Assembly (NCBI GenBank): GCA_049972045.1
Contig: JBMFKS010000031.1
Coordinates: 1-31,711, forward strand
DNA: 31,711 bases
From: SpSt-77 sp049972045
GTDB lineage: Bacteria; Chloroflexota; Anaerolineae; B4-G1; DUEL01
Reading direction: 5' to 3'
The position numbers and the translations under genes were made by a program. Below the pieces are notes generated by a model. That model saw only the letters and a program-made list of their open reading frames with translations, did not search any database and had not been told where the DNA came from. How positions within the stretch are numbered: the stretch's first letter is position 1; each line of letters begins with the position of its first letter. Below, in pieces: positions 1-8,353 of this stretch.

Positions 1-747
1 CCCGGCGGGATAGGCCGGGGCGGATGGGGGAACGGGCGCTGCGCGGGTCGGCGGGGGCGGCGCGAGCACCGGCTGTGAGGCGACTGGCGCAGGACGTTCG
101 GCGGGAGAGGGGGCCGGAGCAGGACGGGGGGCCGGTCGGGCGGCGGGTCGGGCCGCGCGGGGGCGGGCCGGAGGGAGGGACATACGGCGTCGCCCCAGCC
201 GTTCCCGGATGTCGGCCAGAGTCCAATCCATGGCCAGCCCCAACCCCAGCAGGGTGAAGATAGCCAGCAGGACACCGGCCACCAGGGGGCCCAGGTAGAG
301 GGAGAGAGCGTAGGAGAGGGCCCATCCGATAACCCCCCCACCCCATCCGCTCTGGAGGAGAGCCCAGGGGTCTCGGCGACCCAGCAGCAGATGAGTGAGG
401 GCCAGCAGGCCAAAGAAGAGCAACTCCAGCCCCACCACCGGTCGCCATCGCCAGACAATGGGACGATCCAGATGGTGCTGGAGGATGAGGACTCCGCCCC
501 ACCCGATGGCAAACGCGACCGGCACCGCCCCCCAGCCAAAGACAAACTGGAGGGCATGGAGCCAGGCATCGGTCCAGCGCCCGGAGGTGACCCGCAGGAG
601 GGTGAGGAAGGTCAGGATGGAAAGCAGGATCAGGCCCACGGCCAAGGTCTGCTGGACGATAGGGCTGGTCAGCCATGCCCACCAGGGCCGGCCCGGCGGC
701 TGAGGGGCCGACTTCCGTCCCGATGTGCCTGCTCGGCGTGTGCCCAT
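1..747 (-). CDS. ftsK: FtsK/SpoIIIE-type DNA translocase, N-terminal part (runs off left edge)
   Basis: Reading leftward from an ATG at 747, the frame stays open for 249 codons to the window edge. It encodes a basic, Pro-rich tail, then hydrophobic segments at about 33-52, 66-90, 104-123 and 137-172, then a long Pro/Arg/Ala-rich stretch. The last membrane block, with GGGVIGWALSYALS followed by a long hydrophobic helix, resembles the FtsK_4TM anchor. The low-complexity stretch is like the FtsK linker between anchor and motor. FtsK family proteins anchor at the septum and pump chromosomal DNA at division. The RecA-like motor and gamma domain lie outside the window, so the name rests on the anchor and linker only. 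Another multi-pass protein with a Pro-rich tail remains possible. Confidence 0.75.
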   Translation of the reverse strand, partial: MGTRRAGTSGRKSAPQPPGRPWWAWLTSPIVQQTLAVGLILLSILTFLTLLRVTSGRWTDAWLHALQFVFGWGAVPVAFAIGWGGVLILQHHLDRPIVWRWRPVVGLELLFFGLLALTHLLLGRRDPWALLQSGWGGGVIGWALSYALSLYLGPLVAGVLLAIFTLLGLGLAMDWTLADIRERLGRRRMSLPPARPRAARPAARPAPRPAPAPSPAERPAPVASQPVLAPPPPTRAAPVPPSAPAYPAG

Positions 748-770
748 GGATCGCTGAGCGCGTATCACCA

Positions 771-791
771 ATCGCGGATCGCGGATCGCGT
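771..791. repeat. 7-bp tandem repeat, three units of ATCGCGG/T
   Basis: Three head-to-tail 7-bp units (ATCGCGG, ATCGCGG, ATCGCGT) fill the short gap between the S1-domain gene's stop codon and the ftsK start. The GATCGCGG string recurs near the S1 stop. This is the same period as the larger array at 19607-19669. Confidence 0.7.
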
Positions 792-809
792 GTCGCTTCC
801 CTTGCACTG

Positions 810-1802
810 TTACCCGCGATCTGCCCGAGCGGGTTCGGTGGCCTGACGGAGGCTGAGGCCCAGGCGGCGGCGGGCGGCATCCACGGAGATGACCCGCAAC
901 CGGACGGTCATTCCTTCCCGGACCACGTTGCGAGGATGCAGGAACTGGCCTTCGGCCAGTTCGGAAAGGTGGATCAGGCCCTCCACCCCCTCTTCCACCT
1001 GAGCAAACGCGCCGAACTCCACTATGTTGGTGATGACCCCCTGGACCATCTGCCCGACCCGGTACCGTTCCTCAATGGTACGCCACGGGTCCGGCTGGAC
1101 TCGTTTCAGGCTCAGGCCGACCCGTCCGCGCTCGCGGTCCACGTTCAGCACAGATACCTGCACTTCCTGGCCCGGACGGAGCAACTGGGCGGGGTGGTTC
1201 ACGCGACTCCAGGAGAGTTCCGATATGTGGATCAGCCCCTCCAGGCCGCCCAGGTCCACAAACGCGCCGAAGGAGCAGATATTGGTCACCCTCCCCGTAC
1301 AGACATCCCCGGGTTGCAGGCGCTCCAGCAGGGCCTTCCGGCGTTGCTCCTCGGAGTGAGTGGCCCGTTCGGAGAATACCAGCCGCTGGCGCTGTGGATC
1401 CACCTCTATGACACGGAGGCGAAGGGTCTGGCCGACCCGGGCGCGCAGGGCCTCTTCCCGCTCTCGCTCATCCAGGTAGGGAGAAAGGTCGGCCAGATGG
1501 GAGACCGGGACGAAGCCCTGGGTGCCGTTCCATTCCACCAGCAGGCCACCCCGGTTGTAACCGACGACCGGCAGGGTCAGGACCGCCTGCTCCTCCATTG
1601 CGCGAACGGCCGCCGCCCATCGCCCGTCGTCGGGTAAGGACGGCGTGTCGGCAATGGCCTCCGCCTCCGATCCCAGCCCCAGTCCACGCCATATACTCTC
1701 GGGGTCCACGGGCGGGGCCGGATGGTGACTGTATTCCCCCTCTTCCATCAGAGTTTGCCAGTATTCCTCAGTATACGGTGCATCCGCAGGTAGAAATTCC
1801 AT
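810..1802 (-). CDS. S1 RNA-binding domain protein, ribosomal protein S1-like
   Basis: This 330-residue protein has an acidic N-terminus of about 80 residues followed by three S1/OB-fold repeats. The first is degenerate (about 85-150, with GLLVEWNGTQGFVPVSHL). The second and third are canonical, with GAFVDLGGLEGLIHISELSW and GAFAQVEEGVEGLIHLSEL. S1 repeats bind single-stranded RNA, and proteins of this size act like short bacterial S1 proteins in mRNA binding on the ribosome. I chose the ATG at 1802 because GGGAGG lies 8 nt upstream; an in-frame ATG at 1838 lacks a good site. It lies downstream of the membrane sensor gene on the same strand. Calling it true rpsA would need the rest of the genome. 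Confidence 0.88.
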   Translation of the reverse strand: MEFLPADAPYTEEYWQTLMEEGEYSHHPAPPVDPESIWRGLGLGSEAEAIADTPSLPDDGRWAAAVRAMEEQAVLTLPVVGYNRGGLLVEWNGTQGFVPVSHLADLSPYLDEREREEALRARVGQTLRLRVIEVDPQRQRLVFSERATHSEEQRRKALLERLQPGDVCTGRVTNICSFGAFVDLGGLEGLIHISELSWSRVNHPAQLLRPGQEVQVSVLNVDRERGRVGLSLKRVQPDPWRTIEERYRVGQMVQGVITNIVEFGAFAQVEEGVEGLIHLSELAEGQFLHPRNVVREGMTVRLRVISVDAARRRLGLSLRQATEPARADRG

Positions 1803-1887
1803 CCTCCCGTCCTCCCAGATACAGTTGCCCAATATCATGATAGACGCCTTCCCACTCCTGTCAAACCGACGGACGCCCGGAGGGTGG

Positions 1888-3765
1888 TCAGTTTCCCCGG
1901 GCCCGCTCTTCCCGCTCCATCTCCGCCAGAACGCGGGCCAGTTCCTGGATGGCGATGCGCTGTTTGCGGTAGAAGTCGGATTCGCTCATCGCCAGCCGCA
2001 TCGCCACGTCCCGCACCCGGTAGCCCTTGATGAATTTCAGTTCCAGGATGTTGTAGAGCAGCCACTCGGTGGCGGTCAGGCTGCGCTCGCCCTCGGGTCG
2101 CAACCGCTCAATGGCCCGCAGGAGGATGGCCCGCAGCGCGTTCACCGGTCCGCCGTGGTCATCCGAGGCCCGCTCCACGACCTGTAAATTCAAGAGGGGA
2201 CTGCAGGTCAACTTGGGGCCGCCCCAGTAGTGGTCCAGCGCGTCCCATACCCAGCGCGGGAAGTCCGGCATGGCCAGGGGGTCAGAAAGGCGGGCCAGCG
2301 CCGGTGCTCCCTCGTAGCGCAGCATCTCCCGCCGGCGCTGGATTTCCTCAATCTGGGGGATGATCCGCTCCAGGACGCTGAACAACGCTTGCTGAACCAT
2401 CCGGTCTTCCAGAGCGGCCTCTATCTGGCCCGCCAGGGAGCGCAGGAACTCCCGCTCCTCGGGACTCAGGTCTACCTCTGGGGAGCGGGCCTGAAGCCCC
2501 AGAATGCCGATCAACTCGTCACCGGAGCGGGGGCGAAGCGGCAGAAGCCAGTACCCGTCCCCGATGTAGAGGTCTCCAGATGGCCGGACCCGGCCTGTCA
2601 GCGCGCCGATTCCACCCGCCGGGAGGGAGAAGCCAGAACCCATGGCCCCGCAGACGACTTCTATCCGCGCCTGCTCTCCCTCTACTACCGCCACGAACGC
2701 GGTGGGGGTCCGAAGAAGGTCGCAGAGGGCGGTCAGGATGTTCTCCAAAAACTGCCGCAGGTCGGTGGTGGTCAGCAGCCGGTTGCTCAGGCTCTGAATC
2801 CAGGCGATCTCCCGTTCGTCCCGCCGATAAAGCAGACGGTCAATCAGCGGTTTGCTCCACTCCACGCCCAGTTGGATCAGCAGAATGGCGACGACCACAC
2901 CGAAGAGGGTCAACTGCAGAGGGGAGAGCCCGAGGAATCCGCCCGACTGGGACGCGGCGATGATGATGGCTACGACCACACTCGCCTGAAAGGGCCCGCG
3001 AAGGAGATACCGGACAAAGCGGTGCTTGACCACCCGTTCGGGGGTGAGGGCGCCGAAGAAGGCAACGGTGTAGGCCATCACCATCAGCATACTGCCCACC
3101 AAGAGGTTGCCCAGAACCAGCAGGAGCCAGAGGAGAACGGCGGGGAGCCGCTGCGGCCATCCCGTCAATACCAGGTAGGGGAAGACGCCGACCGCTGGGG
3201 CCAGGGAGGCCAGCGCCAGGTAGGCCATCCGGCGGCGGGAGGTGGAAGTGAGGCATCGTTCCCAGGCCCGCAGGACATTCGCCAGGCCCCATAGGATGAA
3301 AATAGCGAAGTGGAGGACGAAAAACCAGAACTGAGGGCCGGCCCGCAGGTGGATGGTCCCGATCTGGAGAATGCCATCCCAGACAATGCGGTCGGTGAAG
3401 AGAGCGCCCAGCAGGATCATACCGCCCAGGGCATAGGCGACCCCGGTCCCCCATCCACGCCGGCGGCTGCGATCATTGGTCGTCTCCAACAGCGCGCTGG
3501 TGAAGTGGAAGTAGACGGCCGGGGTGATGGCGATCCCCACCCACTGAAAGCGAAGCCACTTCAGGGCCACCTCCACCGGTGCCGCAACGATCACCAGTTC
3601 CACAAAGTAGACGATGAGAATGCAAGAGAGGAGGGCGCTGAAAATCTGGGCCACCCGGTTGCGGAAGTTGTAGAGCAACAGGTAGATGGCCAGGGCAAAG
3701 GAGAGGATGACGATGCCCGACGTCAGCAGAATGTTCAGAAGTTGAAGAGTCCCGATCCAGTTCAC
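1888..3765 (-). CDS. Membrane sensor: multi-pass N-terminus, GAF domain, C-terminal helix-turn-helix-like region
   Basis: This 625-residue protein starts with about eight hydrophobic helices (roughly 1-300), similar in layout to histidine-kinase 7TM sensor modules. A GAF-like domain follows (about 340-475). The C-terminus (about 560-615) has RVRDVAMRLAMSESDFYRKQ, which looks like a winged or sigma-4-type helix-turn-helix. I see no H-box and no HATPase N/G boxes, so it does not look like a kinase. A membrane-tethered signal receiver that binds DNA or a partner is an inference. The start is uncertain. GTG at 3765 puts the first membrane helix close to the N-terminus. The frame opens further upstream to an ATG at 3870, but that extension is repeat-flanked and unconvincing. 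Confidence 0.75.
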   Translation of the reverse strand: MNWIGTLQLLNILLTSGIVILSFALAIYLLLYNFRNRVAQIFSALLSCILIVYFVELVIVAAPVEVALKWLRFQWVGIAITPAVYFHFTSALLETTNDRSRRRGWGTGVAYALGGMILLGALFTDRIVWDGILQIGTIHLRAGPQFWFFVLHFAIFILWGLANVLRAWERCLTSTSRRRMAYLALASLAPAVGVFPYLVLTGWPQRLPAVLLWLLLVLGNLLVGSMLMVMAYTVAFFGALTPERVVKHRFVRYLLRGPFQASVVVAIIIAASQSGGFLGLSPLQLTLFGVVVAILLIQLGVEWSKPLIDRLLYRRDEREIAWIQSLSNRLLTTTDLRQFLENILTALCDLLRTPTAFVAVVEGEQARIEVVCGAMGSGFSLPAGGIGALTGRVRPSGDLYIGDGYWLLPLRPRSGDELIGILGLQARSPEVDLSPEEREFLRSLAGQIEAALEDRMVQQALFSVLERIIPQIEEIQRRREMLRYEGAPALARLSDPLAMPDFPRWVWDALDHYWGGPKLTCSPLLNLQVVERASDDHGGPVNALRAILLRAIERLRPEGERSLTATEWLLYNILELKFIKGYRVRDVAMRLAMSESDFYRKQRIAIQELARVLAEMEREERARGN

Positions 3766-3868
3766 AATACCGACTCTTTGCTTACCGCTGTCAAGTCCGA
3801 TCAAAAAGAAATGCCGGAAAGCGGCTTCGCCCCGAGGGCGCTCTGCCCGAGGGGGTGAGAGCACACCC

Positions 3869-3902
3869 AAGTCTTCGTGTTCTTGGTGTCCTTCGTGGCT
3901 TT
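3869..3902. repeat. Dispersed 9-bp-unit repeat, family 1 copy A (single arm)
   Basis: Read on the minus strand, this is three near-repeats of a 9-bp unit of the form CACGAAGNA (CCACGAAGGA, CACCAAGAA, CACGAAGAC). It begins directly after the TGA stop of the GNAT gene at 3905-4432. Related copies are at 11962-12033 and 15675-15700. Confidence 0.7.
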
Positions 3903-3904
3903 CA

Positions 3905-4432
3905 TCAACGCAAATGGGTGCCGAAGAGCAGAGCGATATCTTGGGTGCGCCAGTGGCGGTCGTGGTATCCCCGGAAGGAAAATCCCAGCGCCCGGCAAAA
4001 GCAGATGGCCGGATGGTTGCGGGTGGGCACTTCTACCATCAATTCGTCCAGCCCCTTACCGGAGGCCCAGGAGATGACCTCCGCCATCAGGGCACGGCCT
4101 ACCCCCTGCCGCCGATAGGCCGGGTCCACCACCAGGTCGTATACCCAGGCCAGGCCGTGCCCTATCAGGGAGCGCGCCGTCACGTATCCGATGATTCCCT
4201 TTTCTTCGGCCACTAGGAACAGGTCGCACTCCTCCCATCCAGCGATCAGTTCCTTCCCCTGGCGGGGATATGGGACAGGTACGGCTCGCGGGAGGCGCAC
4301 CGGCTGGAAAGTGAGCATGATCGCCCCCTCTTGCTCATGCTCCTCCATCCGCCAGGCATGGTCGGTGAGGACAGAATGGTCCAGTTTCAGGCAGGCCTCT
4401 GCATCGGCGGGTCGGGCTCTGCGGATTCGCAT
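3905..4432 (-). CDS. GNAT family N-acetyltransferase
   Basis: This 175-residue protein is the usual length for a single GNAT domain. It opens with MRIRRARPADAEACLKLD, typical of the GNAT first strand and helix. Motif A, which binds the acetyl-CoA pyrophosphate, is DLVVDPAYRRQGVGRALM, with the R/Q-x-x-G-x-G loop. A CRALGFSFRGYH end fits the last strand. It should acetylate a small amine or protein N-terminus, but the substrate cannot be read from sequence. It is divergent from the MFS gene and shares its 5' region, with a promoter at 4460-4488. A family 1 repeat follows its stop codon. Confidence 0.9.
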   Translation of the reverse strand: MRIRRARPADAEACLKLDHSVLTDHAWRMEEHEQEGAIMLTFQPVRLPRAVPVPYPRQGKELIAGWEECDLFLVAEEKGIIGYVTARSLIGHGLAWVYDLVVDPAYRRQGVGRALMAEVISWASGKGLDELMVEVPTRNHPAICFCRALGFSFRGYHDRHWRTQDIALLFGTHLR

Positions 4433-4455
4433 ATACTGATCTCTCTGCCGTTTCG

Positions 4456-4468
4456 GTAGATTCTACCA
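4456..4468. promoter_or_regulatory. Perfect palindrome over the GNAT -10 box, possible operator
   Basis: GGTAGA-T-TCTACC is a perfect 13-bp palindrome covering the -10 hexamer of the GNAT promoter. Its position would suit a repressor, but none is identified. Confidence 0.35.
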
Positions 4469-4488
4469 TTGGAGGGGATAAGAGGCAA
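4460..4488 (-). promoter_or_regulatory. Sigma-70-type promoter for the GNAT gene
   Basis: On the minus strand TTGCCT (4483-4488) and TAGAAT (4460-4465) are separated by 17 nt. The site lies about 28 nt upstream of the start codon. The same -35 hexamer, TTGCCT, is used at the recA promoter. Confidence 0.65.
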
Positions 4489-4517
4489 GTAATACCCGAC
4501 CAGCGGGCGCTCCCCTC

Positions 4518-4546
4518 TTGACACTCTGCTCCGATGATGCTAAACT
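4518..4546 (+). promoter_or_regulatory. Sigma-70 promoter for the MFS transporter
   Basis: A perfect TTGACA -35 box (4518-4523), a 17-nt spacer and a TAAACT -10 box (4541-4546) lie 55 nt upstream of the chosen start. It is divergent from the GNAT promoter, with about 30 bp between the two -35 boxes. Confidence 0.8.
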
Positions 4547-4601
4547 CTCCCCGCGCGGCGTCCGGCGCCGAAACCATCATTCCCCACTCAAGGAGGCTTC
4601 C

Positions 4602-5906
4602 ATGCGTCTGGACTACAAGAAAGTCTTCCTCATCGGCTTCGGCTTCTTCGCCACCAGTGTGATGTGGGCCGTCTACAACACCTACGTGCCCATCTTCCTC
4701 CAGGCCGGCAACCCGGCCTTTGACACCAAACTGGCCGTGCAGACCTTCGGCTTCGGCCTCAGCGCCACCCTCACCGGCTTCATCATGACGCTGGATAATA
4801 TCGCCGCTTTCTTCATCCAGCCGATTATGGGCGCCCTCAGTGACCGCACCTATACCCGCATCGGCCGCCGGATGCCCTACATCATCACCTGCGCGCCCAT
4901 CGCGGTTCTGGCCTTTGCCCTTATCCCGCTGGCCCCCCAGATGATCCCGCCGGAACTGAACGGGCAGGTGGACCAACTGGGCGGCCTCTTCGCCTTCTTT
5001 ATCGCTTCCCTCGGTGTGATGCTGTTGGCGATGGCCGTCTTTCGGACGCCTGTCATCGCGCTGATGCCGGACCTGGTCCCCTCGCCGCTGCGATCCCAGG
5101 CCAATGGCGTCATCAACCTGATGGGGGGCCTCGGCGGGATTCTGGCCTTCCTCATCGGCGGCATCCTCTACAAACTCTACCGCCCCCTCCCCTTCTGGTT
5201 CGGCGGACTGCTCACCCTCATCGCCGTCGCCATCCTTTTCTGGCAGGTCAAGGAACCGAAGGAACTGGTGGAAGCGGCCCGTCACGAAGAGGGATTGGGC
5301 GTCTTCCGGGGACTGCGCCACATCCCCCGGGAGAACGTCCGCAGTCTGACCTTCCTCATCCTGGCCATCTTCTGCTGGTTTGTCGGCTACAACGCGGTGG
5401 AGACCTTTTTCAGTTCGTACGGCGTGGCGGTCCTGGGCATCAGCGAAGGCACCGCCGGGATGATCCTCAGCGTCGCCTACGTCACTTTCATCCTGTTCTC
5501 CATCCCCAGCGGCATTATCGCCAGCCGTATCGGGCGGAAGCGCACCATCCTCATCGGGTTGACCGTCTTCACCATCGTGCTGGTCATCGCGTTCTTCACC
5601 CCGGTCGTCCCGGCCATCATCGGGCTGCTGGCGGTCGGCGGCCTGGCCTGGTCGCTGGTGAACATCAACAGTCTGCCCATGGTGGTGGATACGTCCACCT
5701 CCGACGAGGTCCTGGGGACGTACACGGGGCTCTACTATGTGGCGGGGACGCTGGCGGCGGTGGTGGGGCCCATCCTGAACGGGTGGGTGATTGACCTGAC
5801 GGGGCGTAACTACAACATGATTTTCCTGGTCACTCCGGCATTCTTTGTGCTGGCCATTCTCTGCATGCTGGGCGTGACGAAGGGGGAAGCCCGACAGGCC
5901 ACCTGA
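4602..5906 (+). CDS. MFS transporter, SLC45/sucrose-transporter-like
   Basis: This 434-residue integral membrane protein has about 12 hydrophobic helices, the standard major facilitator layout. Between helices 2 and 3 the signature loop reads GALSDRTYTRIGRRMPYI (about 78-94). The R-x-G-R-R-x-P form is typical of the SLC45/plant sucrose transporter and GPH-like branch, so a sugar or glycoside proton symporter is likely, though the substrate is unproven. I chose the ATG at 4602 because AAGGAGG sits 5 nt upstream. The frame opens further at 4518, but that ATG overlaps the -35 box. The last 77 bp overlap the antisense 3' end of the eamA-type gene. Confidence 0.88.
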   Translation: MRLDYKKVFLIGFGFFATSVMWAVYNTYVPIFLQAGNPAFDTKLAVQTFGFGLSATLTGFIMTLDNIAAFFIQPIMGALSDRTYTRIGRRMPYIITCAPIAVLAFALIPLAPQMIPPELNGQVDQLGGLFAFFIASLGVMLLAMAVFRTPVIALMPDLVPSPLRSQANGVINLMGGLGGILAFLIGGILYKLYRPLPFWFGGLLTLIAVAILFWQVKEPKELVEAARHEEGLGVFRGLRHIPRENVRSLTFLILAIFCWFVGYNAVETFFSSYGVAVLGISEGTAGMILSVAYVTFILFSIPSGIIASRIGRKRTILIGLTVFTIVLVIAFFTPVVPAIIGLLAVGGLAWSLVNINSLPMVVDTSTSDEVLGTYTGLYYVAGTLAAVVGPILNGWVIDLTGRNYNMIFLVTPAFFVLAILCMLGVTKGEARQAT

Positions 5907-6753
5907 CCGGCACTTGTGCCAGCACCATCCCCAGCAGCATCAGCCCGCCGCCGACCCCCTGGACCGGCGCGAGCCGTTCGCCCAGGAATAGTCCGCCGAA
6001 CAGGGCGGCGAAGACGGATTCCAGGCTCAGGATGACGGCCGCGACGGTCGGGGGCGCGTCCCGCTGGCCCAGCACCTGGAGAGTGTAGCCCACGACGACG
6101 GAGAAGACGGCGGTATAGGGGACGGTCCACCAGACGGGCCGGAGCGCCTCCCACGAGGGAGATTCCAGCGTCAGGCCGAGGGTCAGGCTATAGAGCCCGC
6201 AGGCCAGATATTGCATGGCCGCCAGCCGCAGCGGCTCCATCCGCCCGACCCACTGGCCGATCAGGATGACATGCAGCGCGTAGAGGGCCGCCGACACCAG
6301 CACCAGGCCGTCGCCCGGTGCCAGGGAGAGGCGGCCCTCGGCGCTCAGGAGAAAGAGGCCCGTTGCGGCCATCAAAGAAGCCAGCCAGGCGTTCCCGCCC
6401 GACCGCTGACGCCAGAAGAGGGCTAGGAGCAGCGGGACGAGGACGACGTAGAGGCCGGTGATGAAGCCGGCCTTCCCGGCGGTGGTGAAGGCCAGCCCGG
6501 CCTGCTGGAAGGCGGCACCGGCGAAGAGGACGAACCCCGCCAGCGCGCCCCCGCCGATTTCCTGCCGGGAGAGGCCGCGCAGCCGAGGCCCAGCCATCGC
6601 CAGGACGAACAGCCCGCCCAGCAGGAAGCGGAGGCCGTTGAAAAAGAAGGTCCCGAGAGAGACGGCGGCGATTTTGCAGGGGACGAAGGTGCTCCCCCAG
6701 GCCAGCGCCGCTCCCAGCAACATCAGGTTGGCCGTCCACTGCCGTCGGGTCAT
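5830..6753 (-). CDS. EamA/DMT family transporter
   Basis: This 307-residue protein has ten hydrophobic helices arranged as two EamA repeats. The first begins LLGAALAWGSTFVPCKIA, the classic DMT start, and the second ends with SVFAALFGGLFLGERL. Family members export amino acids, metabolites or drugs across the inner membrane, and no substrate is evident. It starts 22 bp after the RNase Y stop, so it is probably the last gene of the recA-recX-rny transcript. The hydrophilic C-terminal tail of about 25 residues is encoded within the antisense of the MFS gene's 3' end, so it is probably not conserved. Confidence 0.88.
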   Translation of the reverse strand: MTRRQWTANLMLLGAALAWGSTFVPCKIAAVSLGTFFFNGLRFLLGGLFVLAMAGPRLRGLSRQEIGGGALAGFVLFAGAAFQQAGLAFTTAGKAGFITGLYVVLVPLLLALFWRQRSGGNAWLASLMAATGLFLLSAEGRLSLAPGDGLVLVSAALYALHVILIGQWVGRMEPLRLAAMQYLACGLYSLTLGLTLESPSWEALRPVWWTVPYTAVFSVVVGYTLQVLGQRDAPPTVAAVILSLESVFAALFGGLFLGERLAPVQGVGGGLMLLGMVLAQVPVRWPVGLPPSSRPACREWPAQRMPE

Positions 6754-6775
6754 GGGAATCGGGAGAATGAGTCGG

Positions 6776-8305
6776 CTATTTGGCGTAATCCACGGCGCGG
6801 GTTTCCCGGATGACCGTCACCTTGATTTGGCCCGGGTACTCCATGCTCTCCTCAATTTTGCGGGCGATGTCGCGGGAGAGTTGAATGGCGCCCAGGTCGT
6901 CCACCTCCTCGGGCTTGACGATGATGCGGATTTCCCGTCCGGCCTGAATGGCGAAGGACTCCGCGACCCCGGGGAAGGAAGAGGCCAGTTCCTCCAGCGC
7001 GCGGATGCGTTTGATATATTGCTCCAGGCTCTCCCGACGGGCACCGGGGCGGGCGCCGGAGATGGCATCGGCGACCTCCACGATGATGGCCTCCAGGCTC
7101 TGCTGATCGGTCTCGTGGTGGTGGGACTCAATGCAGTGGACCACCTCCTCGGGCACCCCGTACCGGCGGCAGATTTCGGCGCCGATGAAGGCATGGGTGC
7201 CTTCCACCTCAAAGTCCACCGCCTTGCCGATGTCGTGGAGCAGGCCGCCCAGGCGGGCCACCTCCACGTTGGCCCCCAGTTCCGCCGCCAGCATTGCCGC
7301 CAGTTTCGCCGTCTCAATGGCGTGGGCGTGCTGATTCTGCCCGTAACTGGTGCGGAAGCGGAGTTTCCCCAGCAGTTTGACCAGTTCCGGGTGGAGGCTG
7401 GCGACGCCGCTCTCGTAGACCGCCCGCTCGCCCTCCTCGCGGATTTGCTGCTCCACCTCCTTCTGGGCGTCGGCCACGACCTTCTCAATGCGGCCCGGAT
7501 GGATGCGGCCGTCGGTGATGAGCCGCTCCATCGCCCGGCGGGCCACCTCCCGCCGCACGGGGTCAAAGCAGGAGATGGTGATGGTCTCCGGCGTGTCGTC
7601 CACCACGACGTCCACCCCGGCGATCTGCTCAAAGGTGCGGATGTTGCGCCCGCCGCGCCCGATGATGCGCCCCTTCATCTCGTCGGAGGGGAGGTCTACC
7701 GAGGAGACGGTCAGTTCGGCCACTTGCTCGCTGGCCATCCGCTGGATGACGGTGGTGAGGATTTTGCGCGCCCGGCGTTCGCCTTCCTCGCGGGCCTCCT
7801 GCTCAATCTCCCGGATGACCCGCGCCATTTCCTGACGAGTCGTTTCGGCGACAATCCGCAGGAGTTCCTCCCGGGCTTCCTCCTGGCTCATCCGGGCGAC
7901 CTCTTCCAGCGCTTTCGTCCGTTCCTCCTGGAGCCGTTCCAGTTCGTTCCGCTGCCGGTCCAGCGCGCTCTGCCGCTTGTTCAGCATCTGTTCGCGCTTA
8001 TCCAGCGCTTCCTGCCGCTGGTCCAGTTTCTCCCGCCGTTGCTGGAGTCGTTCCTCTTCCCGGCGCAGGTTGTTCCGCCAGCGCTCTACCTCCGCCTGTG
8101 CTTCGTTGCGGACCTGCATGGCCTGGTCCTGAGCCGCCAGCACGGTCCGCTGGGCCTCATTATTGGCCTCCTCCAGGATGCGTTGTGCTTCTTCTTGGGC
8201 CTGACGGATGATGCTGCCTCTTCGGGAGGCGGCGTACCAGTAGCCAATCCCCAAACCCGCGCCCATCGCGATCAATAAACCGACGATCCAGAATACCGTT
8301 TCCAT
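6776..8305 (-). CDS. rny: Ribonuclease Y
   Basis: This 509-residue protein shows the full RNase Y architecture. There is an N-terminal membrane helix (about 5-25), then a charged coiled coil (about 30-190) rich in QEEAQRILEEA-type heptads. A KH domain follows with IIGRGGRNIRTFEQIAGVD, then an HD domain with LLHDIGKAVDFEVEGTHAFIG and the metal-binding His/Asp residues. It ends in VTVIRETRAVDYAK, the usual terminus. RNase Y is a membrane-bound 5'-end-sensitive endoribonuclease that starts mRNA decay. AAGGAA lies 9 nt upstream of the ATG. It follows recX by 48 nt on the same strand. In Firmicutes its specificity is tuned by the YlbF-YmcA-YaaT complex; YlbF-like genes occur at 21460-22350. Confidence 0.97.
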   Translation of the reverse strand: METVFWIVGLLIAMGAGLGIGYWYAASRRGSIIRQAQEEAQRILEEANNEAQRTVLAAQDQAMQVRNEAQAEVERWRNNLRREEERLQQRREKLDQRQEALDKREQMLNKRQSALDRQRNELERLQEERTKALEEVARMSQEEAREELLRIVAETTRQEMARVIREIEQEAREEGERRARKILTTVIQRMASEQVAELTVSSVDLPSDEMKGRIIGRGGRNIRTFEQIAGVDVVVDDTPETITISCFDPVRREVARRAMERLITDGRIHPGRIEKVVADAQKEVEQQIREEGERAVYESGVASLHPELVKLLGKLRFRTSYGQNQHAHAIETAKLAAMLAAELGANVEVARLGGLLHDIGKAVDFEVEGTHAFIGAEICRRYGVPEEVVHCIESHHHETDQQSLEAIIVEVADAISGARPGARRESLEQYIKRIRALEELASSFPGVAESFAIQAGREIRIIVKPEEVDDLGAIQLSRDIARKIEESMEYPGQIKVTVIRETRAVDYAK

Positions 8306-8353
8306 AGGTCTGTTTCCTTATCGGACAAAGATGCAGGATGCAGAAGAGAATCT

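Noticed and set aside
24..846. Plus-strand ORFs at the left edge
   Set aside because: The minus strand encodes membrane helices and an FtsK-like linker here; the plus-strand translations are hydrophilic low-complexity sequence.
6458..8278. Plus-strand ORF of 606 codons
   Set aside because: It is the antisense of RNase Y and part of the EamA gene; GC-rich codon bias keeps such frames open.
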